Source: Oscillospiraceae bacterium (GTDB lineage Bacteria > Bacillota > Clostridia > Oscillospirales > Oscillospiraceae). From it: a DNA stretch of 9,050 nt. A program made the translations under genes and the position numbers. Below, in pieces: positions 1 through 6,264 of the stretch. Where the stretch lies: positions 1 through 9,050 of the forward strand of contig JAFRAF010000065.1 in assembly GCA_017405545.1 (NCBI GenBank), in the 5' to 3' direction. Under the pieces are notes generated by a model that was not told where the DNA came from, ran no database searches, and saw only the letters and a program-made list of their open reading frames with translations. The number at the start of each line of letters is the position of its first letter. Position 1 is the first letter of the stretch.

Positions 1-1
1 A

Positions 2-28
2 AGCCCGCCCCCGGGACGGGGGCGGGCT
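2..28 (-). terminator. Probable terminator after the alcohol dehydrogenase gene
   Basis: Two perfect 11-base complementary arms (2-12 and 18-28), almost entirely G and C, flank a 5-base loop. The hairpin lies about 50 bases past the stop codon of the minus-strand dehydrogenase gene, where the end of that transcription unit is expected. The U-tract that would complete an intrinsic terminator would lie beyond position 1, so only the stem is visible. Between stem and stop codon is a small tandem repeat (GCTGAACTG at 32-40 and 42-50) of no evident function. Confidence 0.6.
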
Positions 29-77
29 CATGCTGAACTGAGCTGAACTGTCTGGTCTTGTTCCGCTGTCTGTAAGA

Positions 78-1133
78 TTATATGTAAACGATGGGCTTTA
101 CCACATCAGCCGGGTTGTCAGCCATCAGGTTGAAGGCGTCCTCGATCTTGTCGAAGCCGTGGAATGTGTGGCTTATCAGCTTGTCGGGGTCGACTCTGCC
201 GTAGCGGATCAGCTCGATAAGTCTCTCAAGACGTCTTCTGCCGCCGGGGCAGAGGCCGCCGGTCAGGTTTTTGTGGGCCACGAAGGAGGTGGACTCGGAG
301 GCCTTCAGCAGGAAGTCCTTGTTCTGTCCGGCGATGTTGGCGATGGTGCCGCCGCACTTTGTCATTCTGTAGGCCTCGGCCATGTTATCGGTGGTGCCGC
401 CGGCCAGAATTACGGAATCGACGGGCTTGTTGCCGGTCAGCTCCATGACCTGATCGTAGATGGGGCCGTCCTTGTAGCTGATGGTGACGCTGGCGCCGTA
501 CTCCATAGCCAGCTCTCTGGTGTGGGGCCTGTTGCCAACGGCGATGATGCGGCCGGCTCCGCGGATGGCGGCGCCCGCAACGCTCATCAGGCCGACAGGG
601 CCTATGCCGATGACGACGACTGTGTCGCCGAATTTGATGTCGGCCAGCTCGGGGCCGTGGAAGCCGGTGGTGACCATGTCGCCCACCAGGGCGGCGGAGG
701 CCATGGAGATGTCGTCGGGTACCAGAGCGACGTTCATATCCACATCGGGGACCTTGAAGTACTCTCCGAAAACACCGTCCCACTGGGAGGACAGGAATCT
801 GCCGCCCAGAGGCTTGGATATATGCTGATGCAGTCCGTCCTGTACATCGGGATGGAACCACTGGGGTGTGACTGCCGGCACGGCGACCACATCGCCGACC
901 TTAAAGTCCTTAACCATGGAGCCGACAGCCTCGATGCGGCCTACGGCCTCATGACCCAGGATACGTCTGGCTCCCACGCCTCTTACGCGGGCGCCTGCCA
1001 CATCAGATGTGCAGGGGCACACGGCAACAGGTGAAAGCAATGCGTCGAAGAGTCCCAGATCGGGCACATCCTTGGTGACCCAGCCGGTCTCTTTGTTGGG
1101 AACAATAATACCGAATCCTCTCATAGTAGACAT
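78..1133 (-). CDS. Zinc-dependent, NADP(H)-type secondary alcohol dehydrogenase (MDR family)
   Basis: This 351-residue protein closely resembles, from memory and over its full length, the secondary alcohol dehydrogenases of Clostridium beijerinckii and Thermoanaerobacter brockii, which reversibly oxidise secondary alcohols to ketones in the cytoplasm. The expected catalytic zinc ligands are present: Cys41 (in CPCTSD), His61 (in GHEAVG) and Asp152 (in GDMVTTGFHG). The Rossmann motif GIGPVG lies at 176-181. Following it, Gly200-Asn201-Arg202-Pro203 and Tyr220 match the positions that bind the NADP 2'-phosphate in those enzymes, with Asn replacing the usual Ser, so NADP(H) use is likely. The C-terminal GGLCPGGR signature is also present. 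The first ATG is chosen because AAAGGAG sits about seven bases upstream; a second ATG three codons in aligns with the usual family start. It is the last gene of the minus-strand set, 48 bases after the GntP-like permease, so its substrate is probably linked to what that permease imports. The family is secure; the physiological substrate is unknown. Confidence 0.93.
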   Translation of the reverse strand: MSTMRGFGIIVPNKETGWVTKDVPDLGLFDALLSPVAVCPCTSDVAGARVRGVGARRILGHEAVGRIEAVGSMVKDFKVGDVVAVPAVTPQWFHPDVQDGLHQHISKPLGGRFLSSQWDGVFGEYFKVPDVDMNVALVPDDISMASAALVGDMVTTGFHGPELADIKFGDTVVVIGIGPVGLMSVAGAAIRGAGRIIAVGNRPHTRELAMEYGASVTISYKDGPIYDQVMELTGNKPVDSVILAGGTTDNMAEAYRMTKCGGTIANIAGQNKDFLLKASESTSFVAHKNLTGGLCPGGRRRLERLIELIRYGRVDPDKLISHTFHGFDKIEDAFNLMADNPADVVKPIVYI

Positions 1134-1181
1134 ATATTTTCTCCTTTCTGAAAATATGGTTAGCTGAATTACTATTAAAAC

Positions 1182-2486
1182 CTATGGCAAAAACGGGAAC
1201 AGTGACATTATCAGGGCCACGACTACGGTGCCCACGGTCGTCGCGACGACTGTGGAGCAGAACACCGCGGGATAGGCGTCCCTCATGTTCAGGTCCGCGA
1301 TGTTCACCGCCATGTTCACCGCACCGCTGTGGGGCAGCGAGTCGATCATAGTCGCCGCATACACACCCACGCGGTGGATGAACACAAGACTAAGGCCCTT
1401 TTGCGTGAGGGGGCCGGCCAGCACGGGTATCGCGATCTGCGTACCCGTGGTGGAGCCGCCCGTCATGCAGCAGATGAAAGAAACTACAACTATCAGAAGC
1501 AGTACTGGAGCCGCATTCAAAGTCAGCATGCCGTTTATGATATCGTCGTACTCCGCAGTCTTCTGAATGACGGCAGCGAAGCCGTTAACAGCGGCGATGG
1601 TGCAGGCAGGACCCAGAGACGATGCCGCGCCTTCATTGATGGCTCTCATTATCTTCCCTTCCGTCATGTGGGGACGGAAGAGCACGATGGCCACGGCACA
1701 GGCCGCCAGCGAGGCGACAAATATGTGCATGGTCAGCACATTGAACAAAACGAGCAGGACTATAAGGGGGACGAGGGACAGTAAGAATGAGGGGGATTCT
1801 GTGTCCGCATACACGGTGTCCCTCGGCCCGTACGCAAAACGCTCGCCTTTTGCCAAAGCCTTCTGGCATAGCTTTGTAAGCGCGTACACCATAACAACAA
1901 CTTCCGCGACTGCGCCCAGAACTCCCGCAACCCAACCACAGTAGGGTGAGGTACCGATAACCATCGCAACGATGTTTGTGGGTTGCGGTGAGCCCGGGCC
2001 GCTCAGGGCAAATGTAAATGCGCCCCCGCATATTGCCCCCATGATAAAGCGCTTGGGTATTCCTGCCAGATCAAATATGTGCATGGCTATGGGATAGATG
2101 GTGATGATCGCCACCGCCGCGTTTATGCCGCCGTAGCACAGCACGGCTGAGGCTATGATCACCGCCAAAAGCCCGCGTGCAATCACTCTGCTTCCGCTGG
2201 CGTTGCCGAAGAGAGCCTTGCATATCTTGTCCGCAATGGCTATTGCCGCGCCGCTGCTGGCGTAGACCTTCGCCAGTATGGCGCCGAAGATGTACATGGG
2301 CATCATCACGGTCACTATCTCTCCGAACGAGCGGTAATAGTCGTCCAGAAAAGTACTGACAAAGGGCAGCCCGCAGAAGAGCATCACCGCAAATGACGCG
2401 ACTAATGTGCTGATGAATATCGAAACGTTTCGCAGTGACAGTATCATCAGCAGTGCAAATCCCAGCAAAATGCCGAAATACCCCAT
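1182..2486 (-). CDS. GntP-like permease (gluconate/organic acid:H+ symporter type)
   Basis: This 434-residue, almost entirely hydrophobic protein has the length and pattern of GntP-family permeases, inner-membrane proton symporters for gluconate and related sugar acids or hydroxy acids. Strong hydrophobic segments include residues 2-17, 24-44, 57-75, 105-135, 183-205, 235-270 and 325-342. Family-like features are the small-residue stretch ending SGPGSPQPTN (162-171), the Gly/Thr-rich MTGGSTTGTQ (341-350) and DSLPHSGAV (382-390), which resembles the conserved Asp-Leu-Pro-His segment of GntP proteins. The start ATG is preceded by a GGGGTAGGAT stretch that can serve as a modest ribosome binding site. 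It lies between the MFS transporter (136 bases upstream) and the dehydrogenase (48 bases downstream) on the same strand, which suggests co-transcription. A related ion-transporter family such as CitMHS is an alternative. The substrate cannot be assigned. Confidence 0.8.
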   Translation of the reverse strand: MGYFGILLGFALLMILSLRNVSIFISTLVASFAVMLFCGLPFVSTFLDDYYRSFGEIVTVMMPMYIFGAILAKVYASSGAAIAIADKICKALFGNASGSRVIARGLLAVIIASAVLCYGGINAAVAIITIYPIAMHIFDLAGIPKRFIMGAICGGAFTFALSGPGSPQPTNIVAMVIGTSPYCGWVAGVLGAVAEVVVMVYALTKLCQKALAKGERFAYGPRDTVYADTESPSFLLSLVPLIVLLVLFNVLTMHIFVASLAACAVAIVLFRPHMTEGKIMRAINEGAASSLGPACTIAAVNGFAAVIQKTAEYDDIINGMLTLNAAPVLLLIVVVSFICCMTGGSTTGTQIAIPVLAGPLTQKGLSLVFIHRVGVYAATMIDSLPHSGAVNMAVNIADLNMRDAYPAVFCSTVVATTVGTVVVALIMSLFPFLP

Positions 2487-2580
2487 AAGTATCCTACCCC
2501 TAAATCCTATCCGTTGACTCGATCTGTTATTTCAACAATCTTCTCCTTGTAATTTTATGTCTCTCAATTCCGAATGACTT

Positions 2581-2603
2581 CCGATTTCAGGCCGCCTGAA
2601 CGG
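2581..2603 (-). other. Intercistronic hairpin between MFS and GntP-like genes
   Basis: The arms TTCAGG and CCTGAA (2586-2591 and 2595-2600) pair around a 3-base loop, and an outer CCG/CGG pair adds three base pairs across a 2-base bulge. The hairpin lies about 20 bases past the stop codon of the MFS gene and has no U-tract. A processing or stability element, or an attenuator that lowers expression of the two downstream genes, is more likely than a full terminator. I see no convincing promoter in the remaining 2487-2622 gap. Confidence 0.3.
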
Positions 2604-2622
2604 AGGGCGCTCATGCGGAGCA

Positions 2623-3975
2623 TTACTCCACGCTGTTCTCTACGTTCTCGGCGATCTCGGCGGCAGCTTCCGCGCCTTCAGAGACGATCTCGGCGGCGTC
2701 CTCAACACTTTCGGCGGACTTGGTATCCGCGTCGTCCCAGCCCTTGACCTTCTTGGCGCCGGTTACGCCCAGAATGATACATATGACTATTATGGGCAGC
2801 AGGGCCTTAAACAGTCCGGCGTAGGAACCGGTCAGATCGTAAACCACGTTCGCAGCGGGGATACCCACGCAGGCGCCGATGGTGATGCAGGCGGTAAGTA
2901 CGCCCTGGATAGCGGCGGCGTCCTTTACGCCGAAGGCCTGACGGACCATGGGGGTGGGCAGGATCTTCGGGAAGAGGAAAGCCAGACCGATAAGTCCGCA
3001 GACGATGTACATCATGCCGACGCTGGGTGTCGTGAAGCCCAGGACGAAAGCGACGATGGCGTAGAGCACGGCGACGACTATAAGGGACAGACGCGCACCC
3101 AGCTTGTCGGCCACGAAGCCGCCGGGTATCATTGTTATATTGTTAACAGTAAGTACAACGCTGAATATAGCGCCGTAGACGGCGGCGCTCAGGCCCATGT
3201 CGGCCATGTACAGCGCAACGTTGGCATATGCCGCATAGAAGCATGCGGCGAAGAGGGCGAAGAATACCACTAAGGCCCAGAAGTTATAGGTCTTGGTAGC
3301 GGCCTTGAAGGTCACGCCGGGCATATCCTCCTGCTTTGCGGTGGCCTCTTCCTCATCTTTCGCCCAGAGCATGGTGGTCTTGGCGTCCACCGGGTTGTTC
3401 CTGACGAAGAGCCATACAATCACGGTTACGATTATGACCAGAATTGCGACGTAGCGTATGGTCTGCTGATAGCCGACCTTGTCAATAAACTTACCGATAT
3501 AGATGCTTCCGAAGGTTCCGCCGAAGCCGCCGATGGTCATGGAGATGGCCAGCAGTGTGGCGTGGAGCTTGCCGAACCAGCGGTTGAACAGCATGGCAGT
3601 TGTGGTGGATGAACAGAACGCAGGGAAGAGTCCCACGAACAGCGCGCCCAGATAAAACACCGGCAGGCTCTTCGCCGTGGAGTACAGGAAGTAGCCGATA
3701 ACGATGCCGGCGCCTCCGAGTACGATGGCAGTTCGCAGGTTTATCTTCGAAATTATCTTGCCGTAAAGCAGCAGGAACACGGTCGAAGACGCCGCCTGTA
3801 TGGTCTGAACCAGGGCGTAGGATGTTCTGGAGAATTCCGGGAATCGCTCCAGAATCGGCGCCGTGTACAGGCTGAAGGTGCTGTAGGCAACCGCATAAAA
3901 GAAGTTCATGACGACCGTTGCCGCCATTATGACCCATGCGTAATGCCACCAGGATTTCTTTTGGGTCTCACTCAT
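2623..3975 (-). CDS. Major facilitator superfamily transporter, OFA/monocarboxylate-like
   Basis: This 450-residue membrane protein has the two-bundle layout of MFS carriers: about six hydrophobic helices, a charged cytoplasmic loop (roughly 195-230, rich in Asp, Glu and Lys), then about six more. The N-terminal WWHYAWVIMAAT segment and the overall pattern resemble the OFA (oxalate:formate antiporter) and monocarboxylate-transporter branches, so a small carboxylate is a reasonable but unproven substrate. The start is well supported, since AAGGAGGT lies seven bases before the ATG. An unusual cytoplasmic tail (about 408-450) is rich in Ala and Glu; the last 38 residues hold 13 acidic residues and one Lys, and the tail repeats AAEI at an 11-residue spacing. 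It is the first gene of the minus-strand set and is divergent from the MocR-type regulator, which probably controls it. Confidence 0.92.
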   Translation of the reverse strand: MSETQKKSWWHYAWVIMAATVVMNFFYAVAYSTFSLYTAPILERFPEFSRTSYALVQTIQAASSTVFLLLYGKIISKINLRTAIVLGGAGIVIGYFLYSTAKSLPVFYLGALFVGLFPAFCSSTTTAMLFNRWFGKLHATLLAISMTIGGFGGTFGSIYIGKFIDKVGYQQTIRYVAILVIIVTVIVWLFVRNNPVDAKTTMLWAKDEEEATAKQEDMPGVTFKAATKTYNFWALVVFFALFAACFYAAYANVALYMADMGLSAAVYGAIFSVVLTVNNITMIPGGFVADKLGARLSLIVVAVLYAIVAFVLGFTTPSVGMMYIVCGLIGLAFLFPKILPTPMVRQAFGVKDAAAIQGVLTACITIGACVGIPAANVVYDLTGSYAGLFKALLPIIVICIILGVTGAKKVKGWDDADTKSAESVEDAAEIVSEGAEAAAEIAENVENSVE

Positions 3976-4045
3976 TTTTTATACCTCCTTGCTTATATGT
4001 CACGGTATCCCGTCCTTATTCCCTTTCTTTAATCCTTTAAATCGA

Positions 4046-4076
4046 ATTATAAAATGTCGAAAAAAAAATATTGACG
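4046..4076 (-). promoter_or_regulatory. Probable promoter of the MFS-GntP-dehydrogenase genes
   Basis: A perfect minus-strand TATAAT lies at 4046-4051, which would start RNA near 4039 and leave a leader of about 60 bases before the MFS start codon. No good -35 box is present: with a 17-base spacer the hexamer is TCAATA, only three matches to consensus, and the spacer contains a run of nine T residues. A weak -35 next to a perfect -10 fits a promoter that needs an activator. Its -35 region overlaps the -35 box of the divergent regulator promoter. Confidence 0.4.
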
Positions 4077-4099
4077 GGAACTGAACTTGAGTCTATTAT
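4071..4099 (+). promoter_or_regulatory. Sigma-A-type promoter of the MocR-type regulator
   Basis: TTGACG (4071-4076) is followed after exactly 17 bases by TATTAT (4094-4099), an almost consensus housekeeping promoter. RNA would start near 4106, giving a leader of about 85 bases before the regulator's ATG at 4191, which has its own AGGAG site six bases upstream. Confidence 0.65.
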
Positions 4100-4110
4100 A
4101 TTGGCGAAGT

Positions 4111-4134
4111 GATTCTACTTAAAGATTCAACTCA
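4111..4134 (+). promoter_or_regulatory. Candidate MocR operator (direct repeat)
   Basis: GATTCTACTTA (4111-4121) and GATTCAACTCA (4124-4134) form a direct repeat with a 13-base period and 9 of 11 identical bases. TTGAGTC at 4087-4093, inside the regulator promoter, resembles the same motif in the opposite orientation. MocR-type regulators are known to bind direct repeats in divergent promoter regions. The site lies just past the inferred start of the regulator's own RNA, where binding would repress it, and about 70-95 bases upstream of the divergent start, where binding could activate. The operator role is inferred from position and symmetry only. Confidence 0.35.
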
Positions 4135-4190
4135 CAACATTTTTATAGGACCAGCAATTTAAGAACACGAGCAAATCACAGGAGCATATT

Positions 4191-5645
4191 ATGTTTTACG
4201 ATCTCTCGCAGCGGGGCAGCACGCCCAAATATCTGTACCTGTACCAGCTGATCCGGCACGATATCCTCACTGGAAGGCTGTCCAGCGGCACACATTTGCC
4301 CTCAAAGCGCACTTTATCCAAAGAATTGGGCATTGGAATCATCACCGTAGCCAACGCATACGATCTTTTACAGTCGGAGGGCTACATAGTATCAATGGAG
4401 CGAAAGGGCTTCTTCGTCCAGAATATCTCCACCCTTCAGAAGCCGAACATAAATTATTCTCAACCCAGCATAAATTTGGACGAACAGGACAGCTCGGCGG
4501 ATTTTGAACCTGAATACTTCGTCGACACCAAGGCAAATAGGATCAGTTTGGACCTTTTTCCCAAGAACACATGGAACCAGCTCATGCGAAAAACCCTTTC
4601 ACAGGGCAATGAACAGCTGTACAGAACAGTCCCGTACAACGGTCTTTTCTCGCTGAGACTGGCCATAGCGAATTATCTGCAGAGCTCCGTGGGCATCTAC
4701 TGCAACCCCTCTCAGATAGTGATCGGCGCGGGCACGGAGTATCTTTTCAACCGTCTGGCCCTCATGCTGGGGCGCACCTGCGTCTTCGGCTTTGAGGATC
4801 CGGGCAACAAAAACCTTATCAACACCTGCACCCGCTTCGGCTGCGAGTGCCGTAGCATACCCGTGGACTACGGCGGGCTGATTGTCGACTCTCTTGAAAA
4901 GAGCGAGGTGGACGTGATGCACGTCTCCCCCGACAACCACTTCCCCACAGGCATACGCATGTCCGCCTCCCGCCGGAACGAGCTTATCAACTGGGCATAC
5001 CGCGGCTATAAACGCTTTATAATCGAGGATGGCTACGACAGTGAATTCCTCTACAACGTCCATAATTCCCCCACCCTGTACACCATGGATACGGCGGGAA
5101 AGGTCATCTATATAAACACCTTCTCCAAGACCATGGTCCCGGCCCTGCGCATCAGCTACATGGTGCTGCCCGCCTCTCTTATGAAGCTGTATAAGGACGC
5201 TATGGGCTTCTACTCCTGCACCGTGTCCAGCTTTGAGCAGTACACTCTTGCCCAGTTCATCTCCCAGGGCCATCTCAACAGCCACATCAACCGCCTCAAG
5301 AGGCATTATGCCGGCATCAGAAAAAAGCTGGTATCGGCCATAGGCGCTTCACCCTTAAACAAAATCAGCTCAATATATGAATTCGACGCCGGCACCCATC
5401 TGCTGCTCACCGTCCACACCGAGCTGGACGATGAGGCGATCCGCAGCGCGGGCGTGCAAAAGGGCCTGAGCCTGCAGCTCTATTCGGACTACTGCTCCTC
5501 TGAGTTCACCAAGCGCACCGGCGTGCTGGTCATCAATTACGCCACCATCAATCCCGAAAAGATCGTCCCCTTCATCGCGAGGCTCTGCGATGTCTTCCCC
5601 GAATGCAGAAGGGATTCACAGGATAATTTCGACGCCGCCAGGTAA
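4191..5645 (+). CDS. MocR-type transcriptional regulator (GntR winged helix fused to PLP aminotransferase fold)
   Basis: This 484-residue protein has the normal two-domain MocR/PdxR/GabR layout. Residues about 14-76 form a GntR-type winged helix, with LPSKRTLSKELG leading into the recognition region and GYIV...GFFV as the wing. Residues about 115-470 form a class I aminotransferase-like effector domain. SPDNHFPTG (246-254) corresponds to the family's TPSHQFPTG, IIEDGYDSEF (277-286) supplies the Asp that should contact the pyridine nitrogen of PLP (Asp280), and FSKTMVPALR (311-320) contains the probable Schiff-base lysine, Lys313. Near the C-terminus, the position that in many aminotransferases carries a carboxylate-binding Arg appears to be Val447, as in several regulators that sense ligands without catalysing transamination. 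AGGAG six bases before the ATG supports the start. Its divergent placement suggests it senses an amine, amino acid or PLP-related compound and controls the transporter-dehydrogenase genes; the ligand is unknown. Confidence 0.93.
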   Translation: MFYDLSQRGSTPKYLYLYQLIRHDILTGRLSSGTHLPSKRTLSKELGIGIITVANAYDLLQSEGYIVSMERKGFFVQNISTLQKPNINYSQPSINLDEQDSSADFEPEYFVDTKANRISLDLFPKNTWNQLMRKTLSQGNEQLYRTVPYNGLFSLRLAIANYLQSSVGIYCNPSQIVIGAGTEYLFNRLALMLGRTCVFGFEDPGNKNLINTCTRFGCECRSIPVDYGGLIVDSLEKSEVDVMHVSPDNHFPTGIRMSASRRNELINWAYRGYKRFIIEDGYDSEFLYNVHNSPTLYTMDTAGKVIYINTFSKTMVPALRISYMVLPASLMKLYKDAMGFYSCTVSSFEQYTLAQFISQGHLNSHINRLKRHYAGIRKKLVSAIGASPLNKISSIYEFDAGTHLLLTVHTELDDEAIRSAGVQKGLSLQLYSDYCSSEFTKRTGVLVINYATINPEKIVPFIARLCDVFPECRRDSQDNFDAAR

Positions 5646-5668
5646 ATTTTCCCTTCTAACCAGTCAAA

Positions 5669-5701
5669 AAAACGCCTCCCTTGTGTAAAGGGAGGCGTTT
5701 T
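5669..5701. terminator. Bidirectional intrinsic terminator between convergent genes
   Basis: A 14-base-pair stem (5669-5682 with 5688-5701), GC-rich in the middle, encloses a GTGTA loop. On the plus strand it ends in TTTT followed by T-rich sequence, 23 bases past the MocR-type gene's stop. On the minus strand it is followed by a run of T residues (the A-run at 5666-5672), so it should also stop transcripts arriving from the right. Confidence 0.88.
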
Positions 5702-5747
5702 GCTTATTATTTAATAATGGTAAACGGCAGAGACTCGCATAAAGCAA

Positions 5748-5786
5748 AGCCCGGGCGGCGCACGATGCGGCTTCTCCGTCCGGGCT
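5748..5786 (-). terminator. Probable terminator for the phosphatase and metallopeptidase-like genes
   Basis: Arms 5748-5758 and 5776-5786 pair over 11 positions, with one G-T pair in the plus-strand reading, around a loop that can itself form a short CGC/GCG stem. On the minus strand the stem lies just past the stop codon of the HEYGH protein gene and is followed by the moderately T-rich TTGCTTTA. The terminator at 5669-5701 would act as a backup. Confidence 0.6.
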
Positions 5787-5792
5787 CAGTAT

Positions 5793-6215
5793 TTATAATA
5801 AAGATGTATACTTTATCCCCAGCCTTGTGGCCTGTCCCTCGAACCAGACCCTGTCATATTCGCTTCTTATCGCTCTGCCCCATCTTCTGTACAGCCGCCT
5901 GTACCAGTAGCGGACGCCCGAGGGGATGGTGACCAGCAGCAGCATAAAGGGACCGAAAAAGCAGTTTTGTATGGCGTGGCCGTACTCGTGGCAGGTGATG
6001 TGCTCGCTGCTGCAGCGGTCCCGGATAAAGAAGGGGCCGCCCTCCATCCCGCCCCAGTATTCGCCTGCGGTGAAATACCAGGCCCAGCCGCAGCGCCTGG
6101 GTTTGTGCCCGCTGATAAGCATGGCGGCCGCCAGCAGACAGCCTATGAGCGTCAGCGGCAGTCCCCAGGTGAAGGAGAGTATATAAAATGTGGTTTTGTT
6201 CAGCTTCATCGGCAT
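5793..6215 (-). CDS. Small membrane protein with HEYGH zinc-metallopeptidase-like motif
   Basis: I do not recognise a named family for this 140-residue protein, though similar uncharacterised proteins seem familiar in Clostridia. Residues about 10-34 form a hydrophobic segment that could be a membrane anchor. His76-Glu77-Tyr78-Gly79-His80 is a canonical HExxH zinc site, followed by a second hydrophobic stretch (about 86-98). The C-terminal part contains WFEGQATRLG, where Glu126 sits in an ExxA/T context that often supplies the third zinc ligand in gluzincin peptidases. All residues for a zinc peptidase site are therefore present, but activity is unproven and the protein is very small. An in-frame stop codon directly before the first ATG limits the start to Met1 or Met3. 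The best ribosome site, AGGAG, is an unusually long 14 bases upstream of Met1. The gene lies 49 bases after the phosphatase gene and is probably expressed with it. Confidence 0.75.
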   Translation of the reverse strand: MPMKLNKTTFYILSFTWGLPLTLIGCLLAAAMLISGHKPRRCGWAWYFTAGEYWGGMEGGPFFIRDRCSSEHITCHEYGHAIQNCFFGPFMLLLVTIPSGVRYWYRRLYRRWGRAIRSEYDRVWFEGQATRLGIKYTSLL

Positions 6216-6264
6216 TCAGTATTGCAAGCTCCTGATATAATAAATATCGCATCCGGTATCAACT

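Noticed and set aside
159..1034. Long plus-strand open frame of 291 codons opposite the dehydrogenase
   Set aside because: It is antisense to a well-supported enzyme gene, has a low-complexity Gly/Ala/His/Asp-rich composition and no ribosome site; long antisense frames are expected in GC-rich DNA.
4008..4079. 7-base inverted repeat TCCCGTC/GACGGGA as an operator
   Set aside because: The arms are 58 bases apart and match over only seven bases, which is easily chance; the direct repeat at 4111-4134 is a better operator candidate.
4599..5306. 235-codon minus-strand open frame inside the MocR-type gene
   Set aside because: Complement of a conserved aminotransferase domain, with composition typical of a shadow frame and no recognisable motif.
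5854..6252. 132-codon minus-strand frame overlapping the HEYGH protein gene
   Set aside because: It lies in another frame and lacks the hydrophobic segments, HExxH and ExxA motifs; the 5793-6215 frame is clearly the real one.
6234..6262. TTGATA-17-TATATC as a promoter for the HEYGH protein gene
   Set aside because: RNA would start near 6227, leaving the only AGGAG ribosome site (6229-6233) outside the transcript; co-transcription with the phosphatase is simpler.
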